DNA of 64,000 nucleotides. It comes from DASYXZ01 sp035946625. Its GTDB lineage: Bacteria > Acidobacteriota > Terriglobia > UBA7540. This document shows positions 39,552-49,169 of this stretch, piece by piece (the first letter of the stretch is position 1; every line of letters begins with the position of its first letter). A model generated the notes under the pieces. It was not told the DNA's origin and did not search any database. It saw nothing but the letters and a program-made list of their open reading frames with translations. The stretch lies in assembly GCA_035946625.1 (NCBI GenBank), contig DASYZE010000040.1, positions 97,154 to 161,153 of the forward strand. Direction: 5' to 3'. The position numbers and the translations under genes are program-made.

Positions 39552-39683
39552 ATCTCGGAATTGGGAGAATAAACTCTGGTTAATGGTCACACCGATAATA
39601 CGGCGCGCAGGTAGGATTCAACGTCACCTCCGCGCGACGTCGGCTCAAGGTATTCTGAAGAACGTGGAAGGGAGGTTTGCAAC

Positions 39684-40217
39684 ATGGCAAAACTTGTCTA
39701 CGGATTGAGCCAGTCCCTCGATGGCTACGTCGACCATATGAAGCTTGGGCCGCCTGTACCCGAGGCCTTCCGTCACTTCATCGAGCTGGCGCGCGGCCTG
39801 ACGGGCCACATCTACGGTCGCCGCCTGTACGAGATCATGCGTTATTGGGACGAAGATCTTCCTGATTGGGACGCGGAGGATCGCGAATTCGCGGCGGTGT
39901 GGCGGAGCCAGCCGAAGTGGGTCGTGTCGCGTTCCCTCAAGTCAGTTGGCCCCAACGCCACGCTGGTCGCGGATGACTTCGAGACGGTGATCCGCAGGCT
40001 GAAGGCTGAGCTGGCTGGCGAGATTCAAGTGGGCGGACCAGTCCTGGCGCAAAGCCTGACCGAGGCCGGTCTTATCGATGAGTATCGACTCTACCTCCGC
40101 CCCGTCGTGCTGGGTGGTGGCCAGCCATTCTTCGCCGGCCCCCGGCCGCCGCTCCACCTGGTGGCCAGCGATTTAATCGCCGATGACTTGATTCGGTTGA
40201 CCTACGTTCCTGCTTAA
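39684..40217 (+). CDS. RibD C-terminal/dihydrofolate-reductase-fold protein
   Basis: 177 residues from ATG 39684 with GGGAGG upstream. Pattern: MAKLVYGLSQSLDGYVD (start strand), LTGHIYGRRLYEIMRYW, PKWVVSRSLKSVG, then EIQVGGPVLAQSLTEAGLIDEYRLYLRPVVLGGGQPFF. This is the standalone DHFR-like family, assumed to be NADPH-dependent reductases of unknown substrate. It is a separate cassette; the preceding gap of 130 bp shows nothing else. Confidence 0.85.
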   Translation: MAKLVYGLSQSLDGYVDHMKLGPPVPEAFRHFIELARGLTGHIYGRRLYEIMRYWDEDLPDWDAEDREFAAVWRSQPKWVVSRSLKSVGPNATLVADDFETVIRRLKAELAGEIQVGGPVLAQSLTEAGLIDEYRLYLRPVVLGGGQPFFAGPRPPLHLVASDLIADDLIRLTYVPA

Positions 40218-40484
40218 TCTCGCGACGCGCTCGACGGACTGTGCTCAGAAATTCACACTGGGACACTACCCAATCATCGGATCGGTGGCGCAGACACGAT
40301 CAGCGGCGGAGCATTGAGCCCGGCATCCCGGCCATCACTCAAGCCGCATTTATTCGCGGCTCAAAAAAATAGCTAAGCGTGATTAGCCAGGGAACGCAGA
40401 TTGGGTGGTAGAGAAGAGGTTTTGATTCATGAATGATCAATTATGAGCTGGAAAAGTGGCAATTCCCTGCCCTGCTTCACATTC

Positions 40485-41603
40485 TCATTTTCCCACCTGA
40501 AGAATGGTGGAAACTTTTCCCACACCGAGAAAGACCGGGAAATCCGGCGGCTTTGCGAACCCAGGTGGACGGTAATCAGGATTCCGATATACCCATATTG
40601 TCCTGGGCTGATCACCGCCCGTCACCGGCGTGGCTGAAAAGAGGAAGAAGTCGTGGCCACCGAGTGCGAAGCGGACCTGCCCAAACTCGGCTTGGGCTTC
40701 TACGGCGCCAGTCATGGGATGAAGCATGAAAACGAGAAGCCCGACCTTGGGAACATATACTTCAACGCCCGGATCTTCAGCCTGCACTGATCCCGAGCCG
40801 AGCATGGAGCCGAGAAGTTCTTCGTCTCGGACTATGGCTACGTTAGTAACTACCATTTGATCGGGCTTGGGCGCTAAGGGGTAGTCAGTGGGCAAAAAGC
40901 CCGCCGCGTGCGCGAGCACACGGCCACTCAGATTAATTTTGCCTCCGCCTGCCACGGGGATTTCAAGGACTTGTCCCGGGCGATATGAGAATTCAATCGA
41001 AGGCGCGGACGAGATGATTTGGTTCAAAGCTTCCACCGAATTTGCCCGCGAAGGGTTGGCGTTGTTGAAGGCTTGATCCTGAACGCGGCGCGCCTTTACG
41101 ATCAGGCGCACGCGGTCATTGCGGATTTCCAGAACGCGGACTTGAGTCACGATTCGCACTCCCGACCCGCCCCGCGCCGATATGGGGGGAAGGGGCGTCC
41201 CGGCTTGAACCTGCGCTCCCCAACTGGCCTGGCCTTCCGGAGATATTACCTGGAATTGAAACCAGGACCCTGCGGTCTGGGCCCACATCAGCCCCAGTCC
41301 GATGGGGAGTCCCAGAAATGCGACGATGCCCAAAGCAACTGCGAAGCGAGGAACCAAGATCCGCGCAGACAAAGACCGGGGCCGAAACAAAGATGACCGG
41401 CTTGGTGCGGGGGTGGGGAGCGAGGACGAACCCTCATCATGGGTCGAACTCGCAAGCAGGCGCAGGCCAACCCCAATTTCCGCGTAGGCGCGCAGGCGCT
41501 CCCGGCAAGTCGGGCAGGCGGCAATGTGGTCCGCCGCCCGTCTGGGAATGGTCTCACCGTCGTGAAGTTCTGAAACAAAAGGTTGCGCTTCCACGCATTC
41601 CAT
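40485..41603 (-). CDS. Membrane anti-sigma factor with zinc-finger N-terminus
   Basis: 372 residues. MECVEAQPFVSELHDGETIPRRAADHIAACPTCRERL carries the zf-HC2 motif H-x3-C-x2-C. A linker and one transmembrane helix (FAVALGIVAFLGLPIGLGLMWAQ, about 90-112) lead to a 250-residue extracytoplasmic domain with VRIVTQVRVLEIRNDRVRLIVKARRVQ. It lies 9 bp after the ECF sigma gene and should hold that sigma factor at the membrane. The large periplasmic part may be the sensor. Confidence 0.85.
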   Translation of the reverse strand: MECVEAQPFVSELHDGETIPRRAADHIAACPTCRERLRAYAEIGVGLRLLASSTHDEGSSSLPTPAPSRSSLFRPRSLSARILVPRFAVALGIVAFLGLPIGLGLMWAQTAGSWFQFQVISPEGQASWGAQVQAGTPLPPISARGGSGVRIVTQVRVLEIRNDRVRLIVKARRVQDQAFNNANPSRANSVEALNQIISSAPSIEFSYRPGQVLEIPVAGGGKINLSGRVLAHAAGFLPTDYPLAPKPDQMVVTNVAIVRDEELLGSMLGSGSVQAEDPGVEVYVPKVGLLVFMLHPMTGAVEAQAEFGQVRFALGGHDFFLFSATPVTGGDQPRTIWVYRNPDYRPPGFAKPPDFPVFLGVGKVSTILQVGK

Positions 41604-41612
41604 AATGGCCTC

Positions 41613-42131
41613 CTACCAGGCTCCGCTTTCCCAAATGCGACGCAACTGCTCGCGCCCGGCGTACAACCGTGACTTCACTGTCCCCTCCGGGATTTCGAAT
41701 ATCGCGGCCAATTCGGCGTGGCGGTAGCCTTCAACCTCCCTCAACCACATCAGGGCGCGCATATCAGGCTCCAGTTGGTCGAGGGCATCCGCCATGGCGA
41801 TGCTCATCGATTTCTGCACGCCAACCGGCTGCTCGAGGGAGCACGTCTCAGTCCGCGAATGATGTCGCGCCCAATCCGCGGCGCGTTTCGTGGCGATGCC
41901 GAAAAGATAAGCTTTCAGCGTCCCACGCTCAGGCCGGTACCCATTGGGATTTTTCCAGAGCTGGAGGAAGGCATCCTGGGCAATGTCCTCCGCTGCTTTG
42001 GAGTCGCCGAGGTAACGACGAAGGAAGTTTCGAAGCTTCTTGAAATTGAATTGATAGAAGCTCTCGAAGTCCGGGAGCATTCCTTCCCCCAAGTTGTTCC
42101 CCAATCTGCTTTCGTCCGAGCTCTGATCCAT
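41613..42131 (-). CDS. ECF-subfamily RNA polymerase sigma factor
   Basis: 172 residues with sigma-2 (FESFYQFNFKKLRNFLRRYLGDSKAAEDIAQDAFLQLWKNP, the DIAQDAF core-binding motif, GTLKAYLFGIATKRAADWAR) and sigma-4 (DQLEPDMRALMWLREVEGYRHAELAAIFEIPEGTVKSRLYAGREQLRRI). The first 20 residues are acidic. Co-transcribed with the anti-sigma gene. AAGGAG lies only 2 bp before the ATG, an unusually tight spacing. Confidence 0.92.
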   Translation of the reverse strand: MDQSSDESRLGNNLGEGMLPDFESFYQFNFKKLRNFLRRYLGDSKAAEDIAQDAFLQLWKNPNGYRPERGTLKAYLFGIATKRAADWARHHSRTETCSLEQPVGVQKSMSIAMADALDQLEPDMRALMWLREVEGYRHAELAAIFEIPEGTVKSRLYAGREQLRRIWESGAW

Positions 42132-42364
42132 AGCTCCTTGTTTGTTATTCGCTTGAGAGGGGCAAAACGTTCACTTGATACCAAAAGAAGAGGAGCGATG
42201 CATACATTTCTTCATGGCATCCCGGGCATGCACGGCGAGAATGCAAGCCCTGCGCTTGCGGACATTCTTATGAAATTACCCTAACACATAAATCGATTTG
42301 GTTGACGCGCCTTTCCGACCCATGCTATCTATTGCCGCGGACTGATTGGCGGGATTTTCAAACC

Positions 42365-43339
42365 ATGAAACCAAAAGTTTTTGTCACCCGGCCGTTACCT
42401 TCGCCCGCGCTTGATCTCTTGGCGGAGCATTTTGACATTGCGTTCCACCCGCATGATTCGCCCATCGCGCCTGAAAAGCTCGCCGAAGCTTGTGGCGAGA
42501 TCGAAGGTCTGGTGGTGGCGGGCACGCGCGTGACCGCGGAGATTTTGAACGCGGCGCCCAAGCTGCGCGCGGTCTCCACCGCCTCTGTGGGCTATGACAA
42601 CATTGATGTCGCGGCTTGCACGGCGCGCCGCATTCCGGTCACCAACACGGTGGGCGTGCTGGAAGAAACGACCGCCGACCTGGCATTCGCGTTGCTTCTG
42701 GCCGTGGCGCGGCGAGTAGTGGAGGGCGACCGGTTCGTCCGTGACGGCCTTTGGCGCGAGTGGAAGTGGGGAATGCTGCACGCCGCGGACATTCACCACA
42801 AGGCGCTCGGGCTTTACGGCTTCGGCCGCATCGGCCAGGCGGTGGCGCGGCGCGGGCGCGGATTCTCCATGCGCATACTTTATTACGCGCGACATCGCGT
42901 GGCGGAATCCCTCGAGCGCGAGATCGACGCGCAATACGTGGACCGCGAAACTTTGCTTCGCCAGTCGGATTTCCTGAGCCTGCACATCCCCAAAACGCCC
43001 GAGACCACGCACACCATTGGCGCACGCGAGCTGGGGCTTATGAAGCTCTCCGCGTTCCTCATCAATACCGCGCGCGGAAGTGTGGTGGACGAACCCGCGC
43101 TGGTGCAGGCGCTCGAGGCCAAAACAATTGCCGGAGCAGGACTGGATGTATTCGAGCAGGAGCCGAAAGTCCACCCGGGACTCGTCTCCATGCCGAATGT
43201 GGTCCTGATGCCGCACGTAGGCAGTGCAACCGGCGAAACCAGATTGAAGATGGCCATGCGCGCCGCGGAGAACTTAATTGCCGTGCTCGGCGGCCGCCGC
43301 CCCGCCGACGTGGTGAATCCGGAAGTGTACATTGATTAG
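42365..43339 (+). CDS. D-2-hydroxyacid dehydrogenase (glyoxylate/hydroxypyruvate reductase type)
   Basis: 324 residues from ATG 42365. Substrate domain: STASVGYDNIDVAACTARRIPVTNTVGVLEETTADLAFALLLAVARRV. NAD domain: KALGLYGFGRIGQAVARRGRGFSMRILYYARHR; catalytic Arg in INTARGSVVDEPALVQAL, Glu in GLDVFEQEP and His in VLMPHVGSATGET. Likely reduces glyoxylate or hydroxypyruvate, compatible with the sugar-acid genes 4 kb upstream. The 233-bp gap from the divergent sigma gene shows no further gene. Confidence 0.88.
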   Translation: MKPKVFVTRPLPSPALDLLAEHFDIAFHPHDSPIAPEKLAEACGEIEGLVVAGTRVTAEILNAAPKLRAVSTASVGYDNIDVAACTARRIPVTNTVGVLEETTADLAFALLLAVARRVVEGDRFVRDGLWREWKWGMLHAADIHHKALGLYGFGRIGQAVARRGRGFSMRILYYARHRVAESLEREIDAQYVDRETLLRQSDFLSLHIPKTPETTHTIGARELGLMKLSAFLINTARGSVVDEPALVQALEAKTIAGAGLDVFEQEPKVHPGLVSMPNVVLMPHVGSATGETRLKMAMRAAENLIAVLGGRRPADVVNPEVYID

Positions 43340-43455
43340 AGCGAACTCTTAGCCCTCTTGATGGGAGCGTCGACAGATGGTGAAGAGCCTCCCTCGGCCG
43401 CGCTGAAGCCTGGGACCACCATGGGGCGGGACGATGAGGCCGAACAAGAAAGGCT

Positions 43456-44019
43456 CTACTCCGGTGGAGTGGCTTCCAACTCTTCCGCCATGGCGAGCAA
43501 CTGGGTTACGGTGTTCCAATTTCTTCCCGTCCCGGTGGTCTTCAGGGTTTTTGCCAACTGGGTCCAGGAGAGTTTGGGGCGTGCCATGCCTTTGGGATAA
43601 TAGATGTAGACCTCGCGGCCGACGATGCGCAATTCCTCGGGGTCGGCCTTGATTTGGCTCACCTTGACACAATCCTCCGCTTTGGGAATGCGCGCGAGGA
43701 AAGTGACCAGCAGCTTGCTGGGGTCGATGCCGCGGCGTTGGGCGAAGGGATTTCTTCTGACCACGTCCCGCAGTTCGGAAGCGGTGCGAATCAGGACATC
43801 GGGGCGAAAGACGAATTGGCGTTCAATGGCGCTCTCGATCTTTTGGGTAAGCCGGGCGATGTCGCGCTCCCGGGTTTTGAAGATGACGTTCCCGCTCTGG
43901 ACGTAGGTGCGTGCATCCCGCAGCCCGAGCGATTCATACAGCGCCCGCAGCGCATCCATCTTAATTTTCTGGTGGCCGCCAACATTGACGCCGCGGAGAA
44001 GCGAGATGAGGACGATCAT
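43456..44019 (-). CDS. DUF1697 family protein
   Basis: 187 residues from ATG 44019, chosen because GGAGG lies 7 bp upstream; the frame extends further but without similarity. Conserved features: MIVLISLLRGVNVGGHQKIKMDALRALYESLGLRDARTYVQSGNVIFKT, PDVLIRTASELRDVVRRNPF and the C-terminal RNWNTVTQLLAMA. The function of DUF1697 proteins is unknown. A terminator separates it from the CRTAC1 operon upstream. Confidence 0.88.
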   Translation of the reverse strand: MIVLISLLRGVNVGGHQKIKMDALRALYESLGLRDARTYVQSGNVIFKTRERDIARLTQKIESAIERQFVFRPDVLIRTASELRDVVRRNPFAQRRGIDPSKLLVTFLARIPKAEDCVKVSQIKADPEELRIVGREVYIYYPKGMARPKLSWTQLAKTLKTTGTGRNWNTVTQLLAMAEELEATPPE

Positions 44020-44088
44020 ATCCACGCCTCCTGGAGATGGCGCTTTTTGGTGAAATGCGTTCCGTGGAGCGGGGATGCTTAAGCTCCG

Positions 44089-44118
44089 AAAAAAGGTGCG
44101 GTCAGAGGCCACCGCTCC
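44089..44118 (-). terminator. Rho-independent terminator of the CRTAC1 operon
   Basis: Read on the minus strand: GGAGCGGT, loop GGCCTCTG, ACCGCACC, then TTTTTT. The stem is 7-8 bp with one mismatch. It lies 17 bp after the CRTAC1 stop. Confidence 0.7.
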
Positions 44119-44134
44119 AATGCAAGAACGGTTC

Positions 44135-45841
44135 TCAGGAAACGATGCCTTTGCCTTCGACAATTCGAACATAGCGGTTGGGGGACAAATCGGTGAATTT
44201 GTCCACCCGCTGGCTGGGCAAAGGCCAGTGGATCTCCAGTTCATCAATTTTGGCAGCGGCGCCGATACCGAGCACTTGGCGCGGGTCGTGGGAAGAGAGG
44301 TAGCTTCCTCCACTGTTCTTCAAGCGGTGGCGCAATGTGCCGCCCGCTTTCCAGAGGAGGCGCGCGCCGATGGCATCACGATTGCACGTGACGCCTTCGA
44401 GCATCACGCCCAGCCAGTTGTTGCCTTGCGCCGCATTATTTCTAAGCAGGACGGGCGGCCCGCCGTTGTTGGCGATTATGACATCGAGCGCGCCGTCATT
44501 ATTGTAATCTCCGACGGCCAGGCCGCGGGAAGGGAAAGCCTCTTCAAAGGTCGGACCCGCCTTTGAGGTCACGTTGGTGAGTTTTCCGTCCGGACCCTGA
44601 TGGAAGAGCAAGGGGGGCTCCTTGTAGTGGACCTGGCGCGAAAAAGTGTCGATCATGTCATCGGGATGGCCGTTGGCCAGAATCAGATCCAGCGCGCCAT
44701 CATTGTCGTAGTCGAAGAACTTGAGCCCCCACCCGCTCAGCAGCCGGGTGGCCTGCGCCACCCCGTTGACGTAGGCCGTATCGGTAAAGGACTCGTCGTG
44801 ATTGTTTTGGTAGAGTGAAAACATTTCCTGGTCCACGTTAGCGACGAACAAATCCTGCCAGCCATCATTGCGCAAATCCCCCGCGTCCACGCCCATGCCC
44901 GAGCGCGCCTGCCCGTTGTCACTGAAGGCCACGGATGCCTGCAAGCCAATCTCTTCCCAGCGGATTTTTCCGGAAGCGTCGGGGCCGCGATTCATATAGA
45001 GGAAATTGGGGACGGTGTCGTTGGCGACAAACAAGTCCATGCGGCCGTCATTATTGACGTCGGTGGCCACCACGCCCAAGCCCTTGCCCATGGTTTTGCC
45101 AATTTCAGTGCCGGCGCTTACTTCGATAAACGTTCCATCCCCGTTGTTGTGATAAAGAAAGCTCGGTGTTCCTTTGAACACGCGGGGAATGCAGTAATAG
45201 CGCTTGCCCAGCTTGTTGTTGCCGCACTCGAACTTGTGCTTGGCGCCATAGTCCACAAAACTGCAGGCAAACAGGTCAAGCCGGCCGTCATTGTCATAGT
45301 CAAACCACACGGCGCTGGTGGTCCAGCCCGGCGAGGCCAGGCCGGACCTCCCCGTGACGTCGGTAAAGGTGCCATCGTGGTTGTTCTTGTAAAGGGTGCA
45401 GCGCCCGTAGGCGGTCACAAAAATGTCGGGCCAGCCATCGTTGTCATAGTCACCCACGGCCACCCCCATGCCGAACGTTCCCCCGCTCACCCCCGCCTTT
45501 TCGGTAACGTCCGTGAAAGTGCCGTCGCGATTGTTCTTGTAAAGGGCGTTGCGGATGGGCTTGGGCGGGGTCCAAAAGTCACAGGGCCCGCTGTTTACCA
45601 GAAATATATCCATCCAGCCATCATTGTCGAAGTCCAGGAAGGCCACGCCGGGGCCCAGCGTTTCGGGCAGGTAATGTTCCTCGGAGTGGGCGTTGTCATG
45701 CACCCATGTAATGCCGCTGGCGGAGGGCGGAATCTCCTGGAAGAGAGGCGGGGATGGAAGCGCCTGGCCGAGGGCGCGCATCCCCCTGGAGGCGCCGAGA
45801 GCGATGGAAAACCATAACATTTCCCGCCTGGAAAGAATCAT
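44135..45841 (-). CDS. CRTAC1/ASPIC-UnbV FG-GAP repeat protein with Tat-like signal
   Basis: 568 residues. The N-terminus SRREMLWFSIALGASRGMRALG looks like a twin-arginine (Tat) signal. Seven FG-GAP/VCBS repeats with calcium-type motifs follow (FDNDGWMDIF, YDNDGWPDIF, YDNDGRLDLF, VNNDGRMDLF, LRNDGWQDLF, YDNDGALDLI, YNNDGALDVI), forming a beta-propeller. The C-terminus is the ASPIC/UnbV domain (NNWLGVMLEG...RDAIGARLLW...YLSSHDPRQVLGIG...ELEIHWP). Its role is unknown; these proteins often lie next to TPR proteins and TonB receptors, as here. It is last in a minus-strand operon and 8 bp after the VWA gene. Confidence 0.87.
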   Translation of the reverse strand: MILSRREMLWFSIALGASRGMRALGQALPSPPLFQEIPPSASGITWVHDNAHSEEHYLPETLGPGVAFLDFDNDGWMDIFLVNSGPCDFWTPPKPIRNALYKNNRDGTFTDVTEKAGVSGGTFGMGVAVGDYDNDGWPDIFVTAYGRCTLYKNNHDGTFTDVTGRSGLASPGWTTSAVWFDYDNDGRLDLFACSFVDYGAKHKFECGNNKLGKRYYCIPRVFKGTPSFLYHNNGDGTFIEVSAGTEIGKTMGKGLGVVATDVNNDGRMDLFVANDTVPNFLYMNRGPDASGKIRWEEIGLQASVAFSDNGQARSGMGVDAGDLRNDGWQDLFVANVDQEMFSLYQNNHDESFTDTAYVNGVAQATRLLSGWGLKFFDYDNDGALDLILANGHPDDMIDTFSRQVHYKEPPLLFHQGPDGKLTNVTSKAGPTFEEAFPSRGLAVGDYNNDGALDVIIANNGGPPVLLRNNAAQGNNWLGVMLEGVTCNRDAIGARLLWKAGGTLRHRLKNSGGSYLSSHDPRQVLGIGAAAKIDELEIHWPLPSQRVDKFTDLSPNRYVRIVEGKGIVS

Positions 45842-45849
45842 CCCGGGTC

Positions 45850-48033
45850 CTATTGAAGAGTAAACGAAGCGGATTCCACCGCCGATTCAGAGCCTTGTTT
45901 GGCGATAAAACGGATGGTGAAATCTCCTGGTTGGAGTTGCGCCACCGGAGCCATGGCGATGTACTGGATGCGGCCGTCCTTGTCCGGGGGACCGAGCGGC
46001 GCCACGCCGCTTCCCAGCACCTGGCCGTTCCGGCTGAATTCCATCACCAATTGGGGAGGCGCCGCGACGCTCTTATCGGCGTAGATCACAACGTAAAAGG
46101 GCAGCTGGGTGGTGGATGCCTTGATCACAACCGGCGCGATGGTAGGCGATACCACTTTGCTCGCGATCACCAGTGGATCAGAGTCTTCGATTGATTTGTC
46201 CTTGTCTTTCATGGAGCGTACGATGCAGACGCCGCTGATCCCCAAGGTCTGGGAAGGCGCGGGCATCACCACCACGCTCTTGCGCGCGCTGATCCTTTTG
46301 CCTTGCCCGTCCAGCACGGCGGCTTCCAGCGTGTAGTTGCCCGGGGCCAAATCGAAGTGCTCCGTATAGATGAAGTGGCTGGTCTGGAGGGCTGTGACCT
46401 TCTCCTCCGGCACGGTGAGTGGAATTTCATTCTGGAATTTCTTGACCACTTCTCCGCGGCTGTCCTTCAGCAGGGCAACGTAGGACAGGCGGCCTTCAAG
46501 CTGGCCGGCCGCGTTCTTTTGCAAGGTGACGTCGGAAAGAGGAACGTCCACCACCAGATCGCACACGGATTGGTTTTGCTCGCCGCGGAAGTGTAAGGCC
46601 GCCGACTCAAAGCCGAAAGCCTTGGGAAGTTCGGGCGAGTCCAGCGCGGTGAGCAGGGGGACCTCATAGGCGTGGAGAACAGTCCCATTGGCCATCATGG
46701 AGGGCGGCAGGGCAATGTATCCGGACCGCGATTGAACGCGCAGGTCGCTGGAACTCATGTTGATGGCAATCTTGCGGAACGACCCATCATACTTCTTAAT
46801 ATTCGGATTATAAGTAATCTCGTAATAGGTTTGGATGTCCTCGGCCAGCTTGCGTAGCGGAGTACGGAAATCGTTGACGTTGGCAATCAGGAAGCCACCG
46901 GTAGACTCGGAAAGGTCCGCCAGGGTGTTTTGAGTATTCGATCGAGTGGTTTGGACGGCCGTATCGAAGAGTTGGGCCTCGTCAGGCCGCACTGCCTCGC
47001 TTGTTCCTTGTGTCTGCTGGTCTTTGGAAGTTTGAGCCACCCTATTCAACGCGTCAATGGTGGACTTGTTGGAGCCTTGGGTGGACAAGCCCTGGGTGTC
47101 CAAGGCGTAAAAGCTGACATTGGAGCGATTGGCAATGCTGATGACCGAATGGAAGGGTCCCTCCATCCCGATGGGGACGGTAAACCCGCCCTCGGAAAAG
47201 TATAGAATGGTCTTTCTACCGGGAAGCCGGTACTGTTCCTTGACGGCGTCCAATAGGGCATAGACTTCCGCTCGTCCCGCTTCCGTCATGCCATTGGATT
47301 GCGCCGTATTAATCATGGTCAGCAGCATCTGAGCCATGGCCAGGTTGGCAAACGATGAACCATTCGGATTCTGGGCCTGGGCGGCGGCGTTGACGGCGGC
47401 AGATTGATCGTTGATTTGTCCCTGCTGGGTCTGGTTACCGTTGGCGGGGCCCAGCATCGCCTGGAGCTGCATCCGCACGGCCTCGGTATCTTTCGAGTAA
47501 TCCGAAATCTCACTGCCGGTGGCGCGATCGATCCCCTGCCGGAGAAGAGTCAGATCGTTGGTGAATGCCTGAATGACCTCGATCTTATGGTCGATGGTCA
47601 TCACTGACATGTAAACGTTCTGCGGCAACTGGCCCTTGAGGAGGTCCAGCGCCGCGTCGCGAGCCAGCCGCCGGGCATCATTGCTAGAGCAATGGAAAAT
47701 CATCGTGACAAGGCGAATCTGCCGAAGGGGATCGAGCTGCATCCGCTTGCCGCCGGCGCCAATCGCTTCACTTCCCTGGACTAATCGAAATGAAGTAATC
47801 GCTTCCGGATCTCCGTTATCGGTAACATGAAAATCGTCGGCTTTCAGGTCATCAACGGCTCGTCCTTTCTTGTCGCGAACCACAACGTCCAGAATAACCT
47901 CATTGGCGTGCGACTTGATGGTGGCGCCCGCGGATGCCGGCACCGGGGATTGTTGCGCCGGGACGGCGGCGGGAACTGCGGCCACCATGCAAGCGGCAAC
48001 GCAAAGCGAAGTGATCGTCATTAGTTTTTTCAT
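45850..48033 (-). CDS. Secreted VWA protein (VWFA-related acidobacterial domain)
   Basis: 727 residues with a signal peptide (MKKLMTITSLCVAACMVAAVPAA) and AGGAAGG upstream. Residues about 40-120 show the family's opening (EVILDVVVRDKKGRAVDDLKADDFHVTDNGDPEAITSFRLVQ). A VWA-like domain follows, with a degenerate MIDAS region (RLVTMIFHCSSNDARRLARDAALDLLKG) and later KTILYFSEGGFTVP. The C-terminal 300 residues form beta domains (VVMPAPSQTLGISGVCIVRSMKDKDKS). It is the fifth of six genes read from the TonB receptor and is probably periplasmic or surface-exposed. Confidence 0.85.
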   Translation of the reverse strand: MKKLMTITSLCVAACMVAAVPAAVPAQQSPVPASAGATIKSHANEVILDVVVRDKKGRAVDDLKADDFHVTDNGDPEAITSFRLVQGSEAIGAGGKRMQLDPLRQIRLVTMIFHCSSNDARRLARDAALDLLKGQLPQNVYMSVMTIDHKIEVIQAFTNDLTLLRQGIDRATGSEISDYSKDTEAVRMQLQAMLGPANGNQTQQGQINDQSAAVNAAAQAQNPNGSSFANLAMAQMLLTMINTAQSNGMTEAGRAEVYALLDAVKEQYRLPGRKTILYFSEGGFTVPIGMEGPFHSVISIANRSNVSFYALDTQGLSTQGSNKSTIDALNRVAQTSKDQQTQGTSEAVRPDEAQLFDTAVQTTRSNTQNTLADLSESTGGFLIANVNDFRTPLRKLAEDIQTYYEITYNPNIKKYDGSFRKIAINMSSSDLRVQSRSGYIALPPSMMANGTVLHAYEVPLLTALDSPELPKAFGFESAALHFRGEQNQSVCDLVVDVPLSDVTLQKNAAGQLEGRLSYVALLKDSRGEVVKKFQNEIPLTVPEEKVTALQTSHFIYTEHFDLAPGNYTLEAAVLDGQGKRISARKSVVVMPAPSQTLGISGVCIVRSMKDKDKSIEDSDPLVIASKVVSPTIAPVVIKASTTQLPFYVVIYADKSVAAPPQLVMEFSRNGQVLGSGVAPLGPPDKDGRIQYIAMAPVAQLQPGDFTIRFIAKQGSESAVESASFTLQ

Positions 48034-48137
48034 GGCTTCCTTCCTATTTTATGCAAGTTATGATTCAGTTCAATAATACCCATCTGTCGCCAATGGGACC
48101 CAAAGCCGCGCCAACGCCCAGCCGTTTCCAACCTGGC

Positions 48138-49169
48138 TCAGCCGGGGAAGGGCTCACTGGGTTTCACAACTCGAATGCGGTGGTCGGAAAACCTGTGATA
48201 AGCCCCTGGCAACACAATCTTCGGCATATGGCATGTGACGCAGTTCTTTTTAGCCACCACGCAAACCTTGGCTCCGGCTTTGCCCCCGCCGTGGCACGCC
48301 TGGCATTTGGAATCGTAATCCACACTGCGCGTATCCACATTATGATGCGGATTGTGGCAAGCCATGCAACTGATGCGCTTGTCATCCGCGTCGTAGCAAC
48401 TGCTACTGGCCAGTCGGTAAGGCTGAAAGCGAACGTCGGTAATGTCCAGCCTTCCCGCCAACACGACGTCTTCCCAAGTCCGGTGGCATTGTCCGCAGAA
48501 ATTTGACATCTGCTCGGTGGAAAAAACGGAGAGATCTTTCATTTTTACCGGCGTCGCGTTGCCGCCGGTCATACTTGCCAGATGCTCCTTCGACGGACCG
48601 TGGCAGCGCTCGCATTGAACGCCCGCAGTCAGCAAGTCCAAGGTTGGCTTTCTTCCCGCCGTGGCATTTGTAGCGTGACATCCGAAACACTGTAACTTGT
48701 CCTCGAGCCCCATCAGCCTTCCTGCCGCATCCACAATGTTTGTGGGTTCAACATTGGCGGCGCCCATGGTCAGGCCGAGCCCCTTCAATTCAGCAAAATA
48801 ACTCACACGGCTTTCGTAAAGTTGCCCCTCCTTCTCCAGAATATAGGTCTGGCCGATGGCGGAACTGGCGCCCATGGCCCAGCGAATGGGCAGGGTCAGC
48901 GTCTCTGTTCCATCGGTGACCGTATAGAGGCTCTGGTCCCCTTTCCGTTCAATGCGGTAGGAAAACGCGCCCTTCTTGAATGTAAGGAGAGGATGGCGGG
49001 CAAGAACCTGACACTCCTCTACGCTTTCAAGCGCGTGCCCCATGGAGGTGGCCGGCTGAGCCAGGGCTTCCTCGTGACAACTGGCGCAGGGCGACGGCGG
49101 GCGCGAAACCTGTTGCGCGGAAGCCATGACGGGCATCAGCGCAAAAACGAGTTTCAATCGCCATTTCAT
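48138..49169 (-). CDS. Periplasmic seven-heme cytochrome c
   Basis: 343 residues with a signal peptide (MKWRLKLVFALMPVMASAQ). I count seven CxxCH heme motifs: CASCH, CFGCH, CERCH, CGQCH, CMACH, CQACH and CVTCH. The last four lie in a heme-dense C-terminal half resembling cytochrome c554/NrfB-type families. A beta-rich insert (KKGAFSYRIERKGDQSLYTVTDGTETLTLP) separates heme 1 from the rest. It presumably passes electrons in the periplasm. The start overlaps the upstream TPR gene by 4 bp, so synthesis is coupled. Confidence 0.9.
   Translation of the reverse strand: MKWRLKLVFALMPVMASAQQVSRPPSPCASCHEEALAQPATSMGHALESVEECQVLARHPLLTFKKGAFSYRIERKGDQSLYTVTDGTETLTLPIRWAMGASSAIGQTYILEKEGQLYESRVSYFAELKGLGLTMGAANVEPTNIVDAAGRLMGLEDKLQCFGCHATNATAGRKPTLDLLTAGVQCERCHGPSKEHLASMTGGNATPVKMKDLSVFSTEQMSNFCGQCHRTWEDVVLAGRLDITDVRFQPYRLASSSCYDADDKRISCMACHNPHHNVDTRSVDYDSKCQACHGGGKAGAKVCVVAKKNCVTCHMPKIVLPGAYHRFSDHRIRVVKPSEPFPG

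Noticed and set aside
44135..45841. CRTAC1 protein as an integrin-like adhesin with known function
   Set aside because: FG-GAP repeats and the UnbV domain are clear, but no function is established for this family, so none was assigned.
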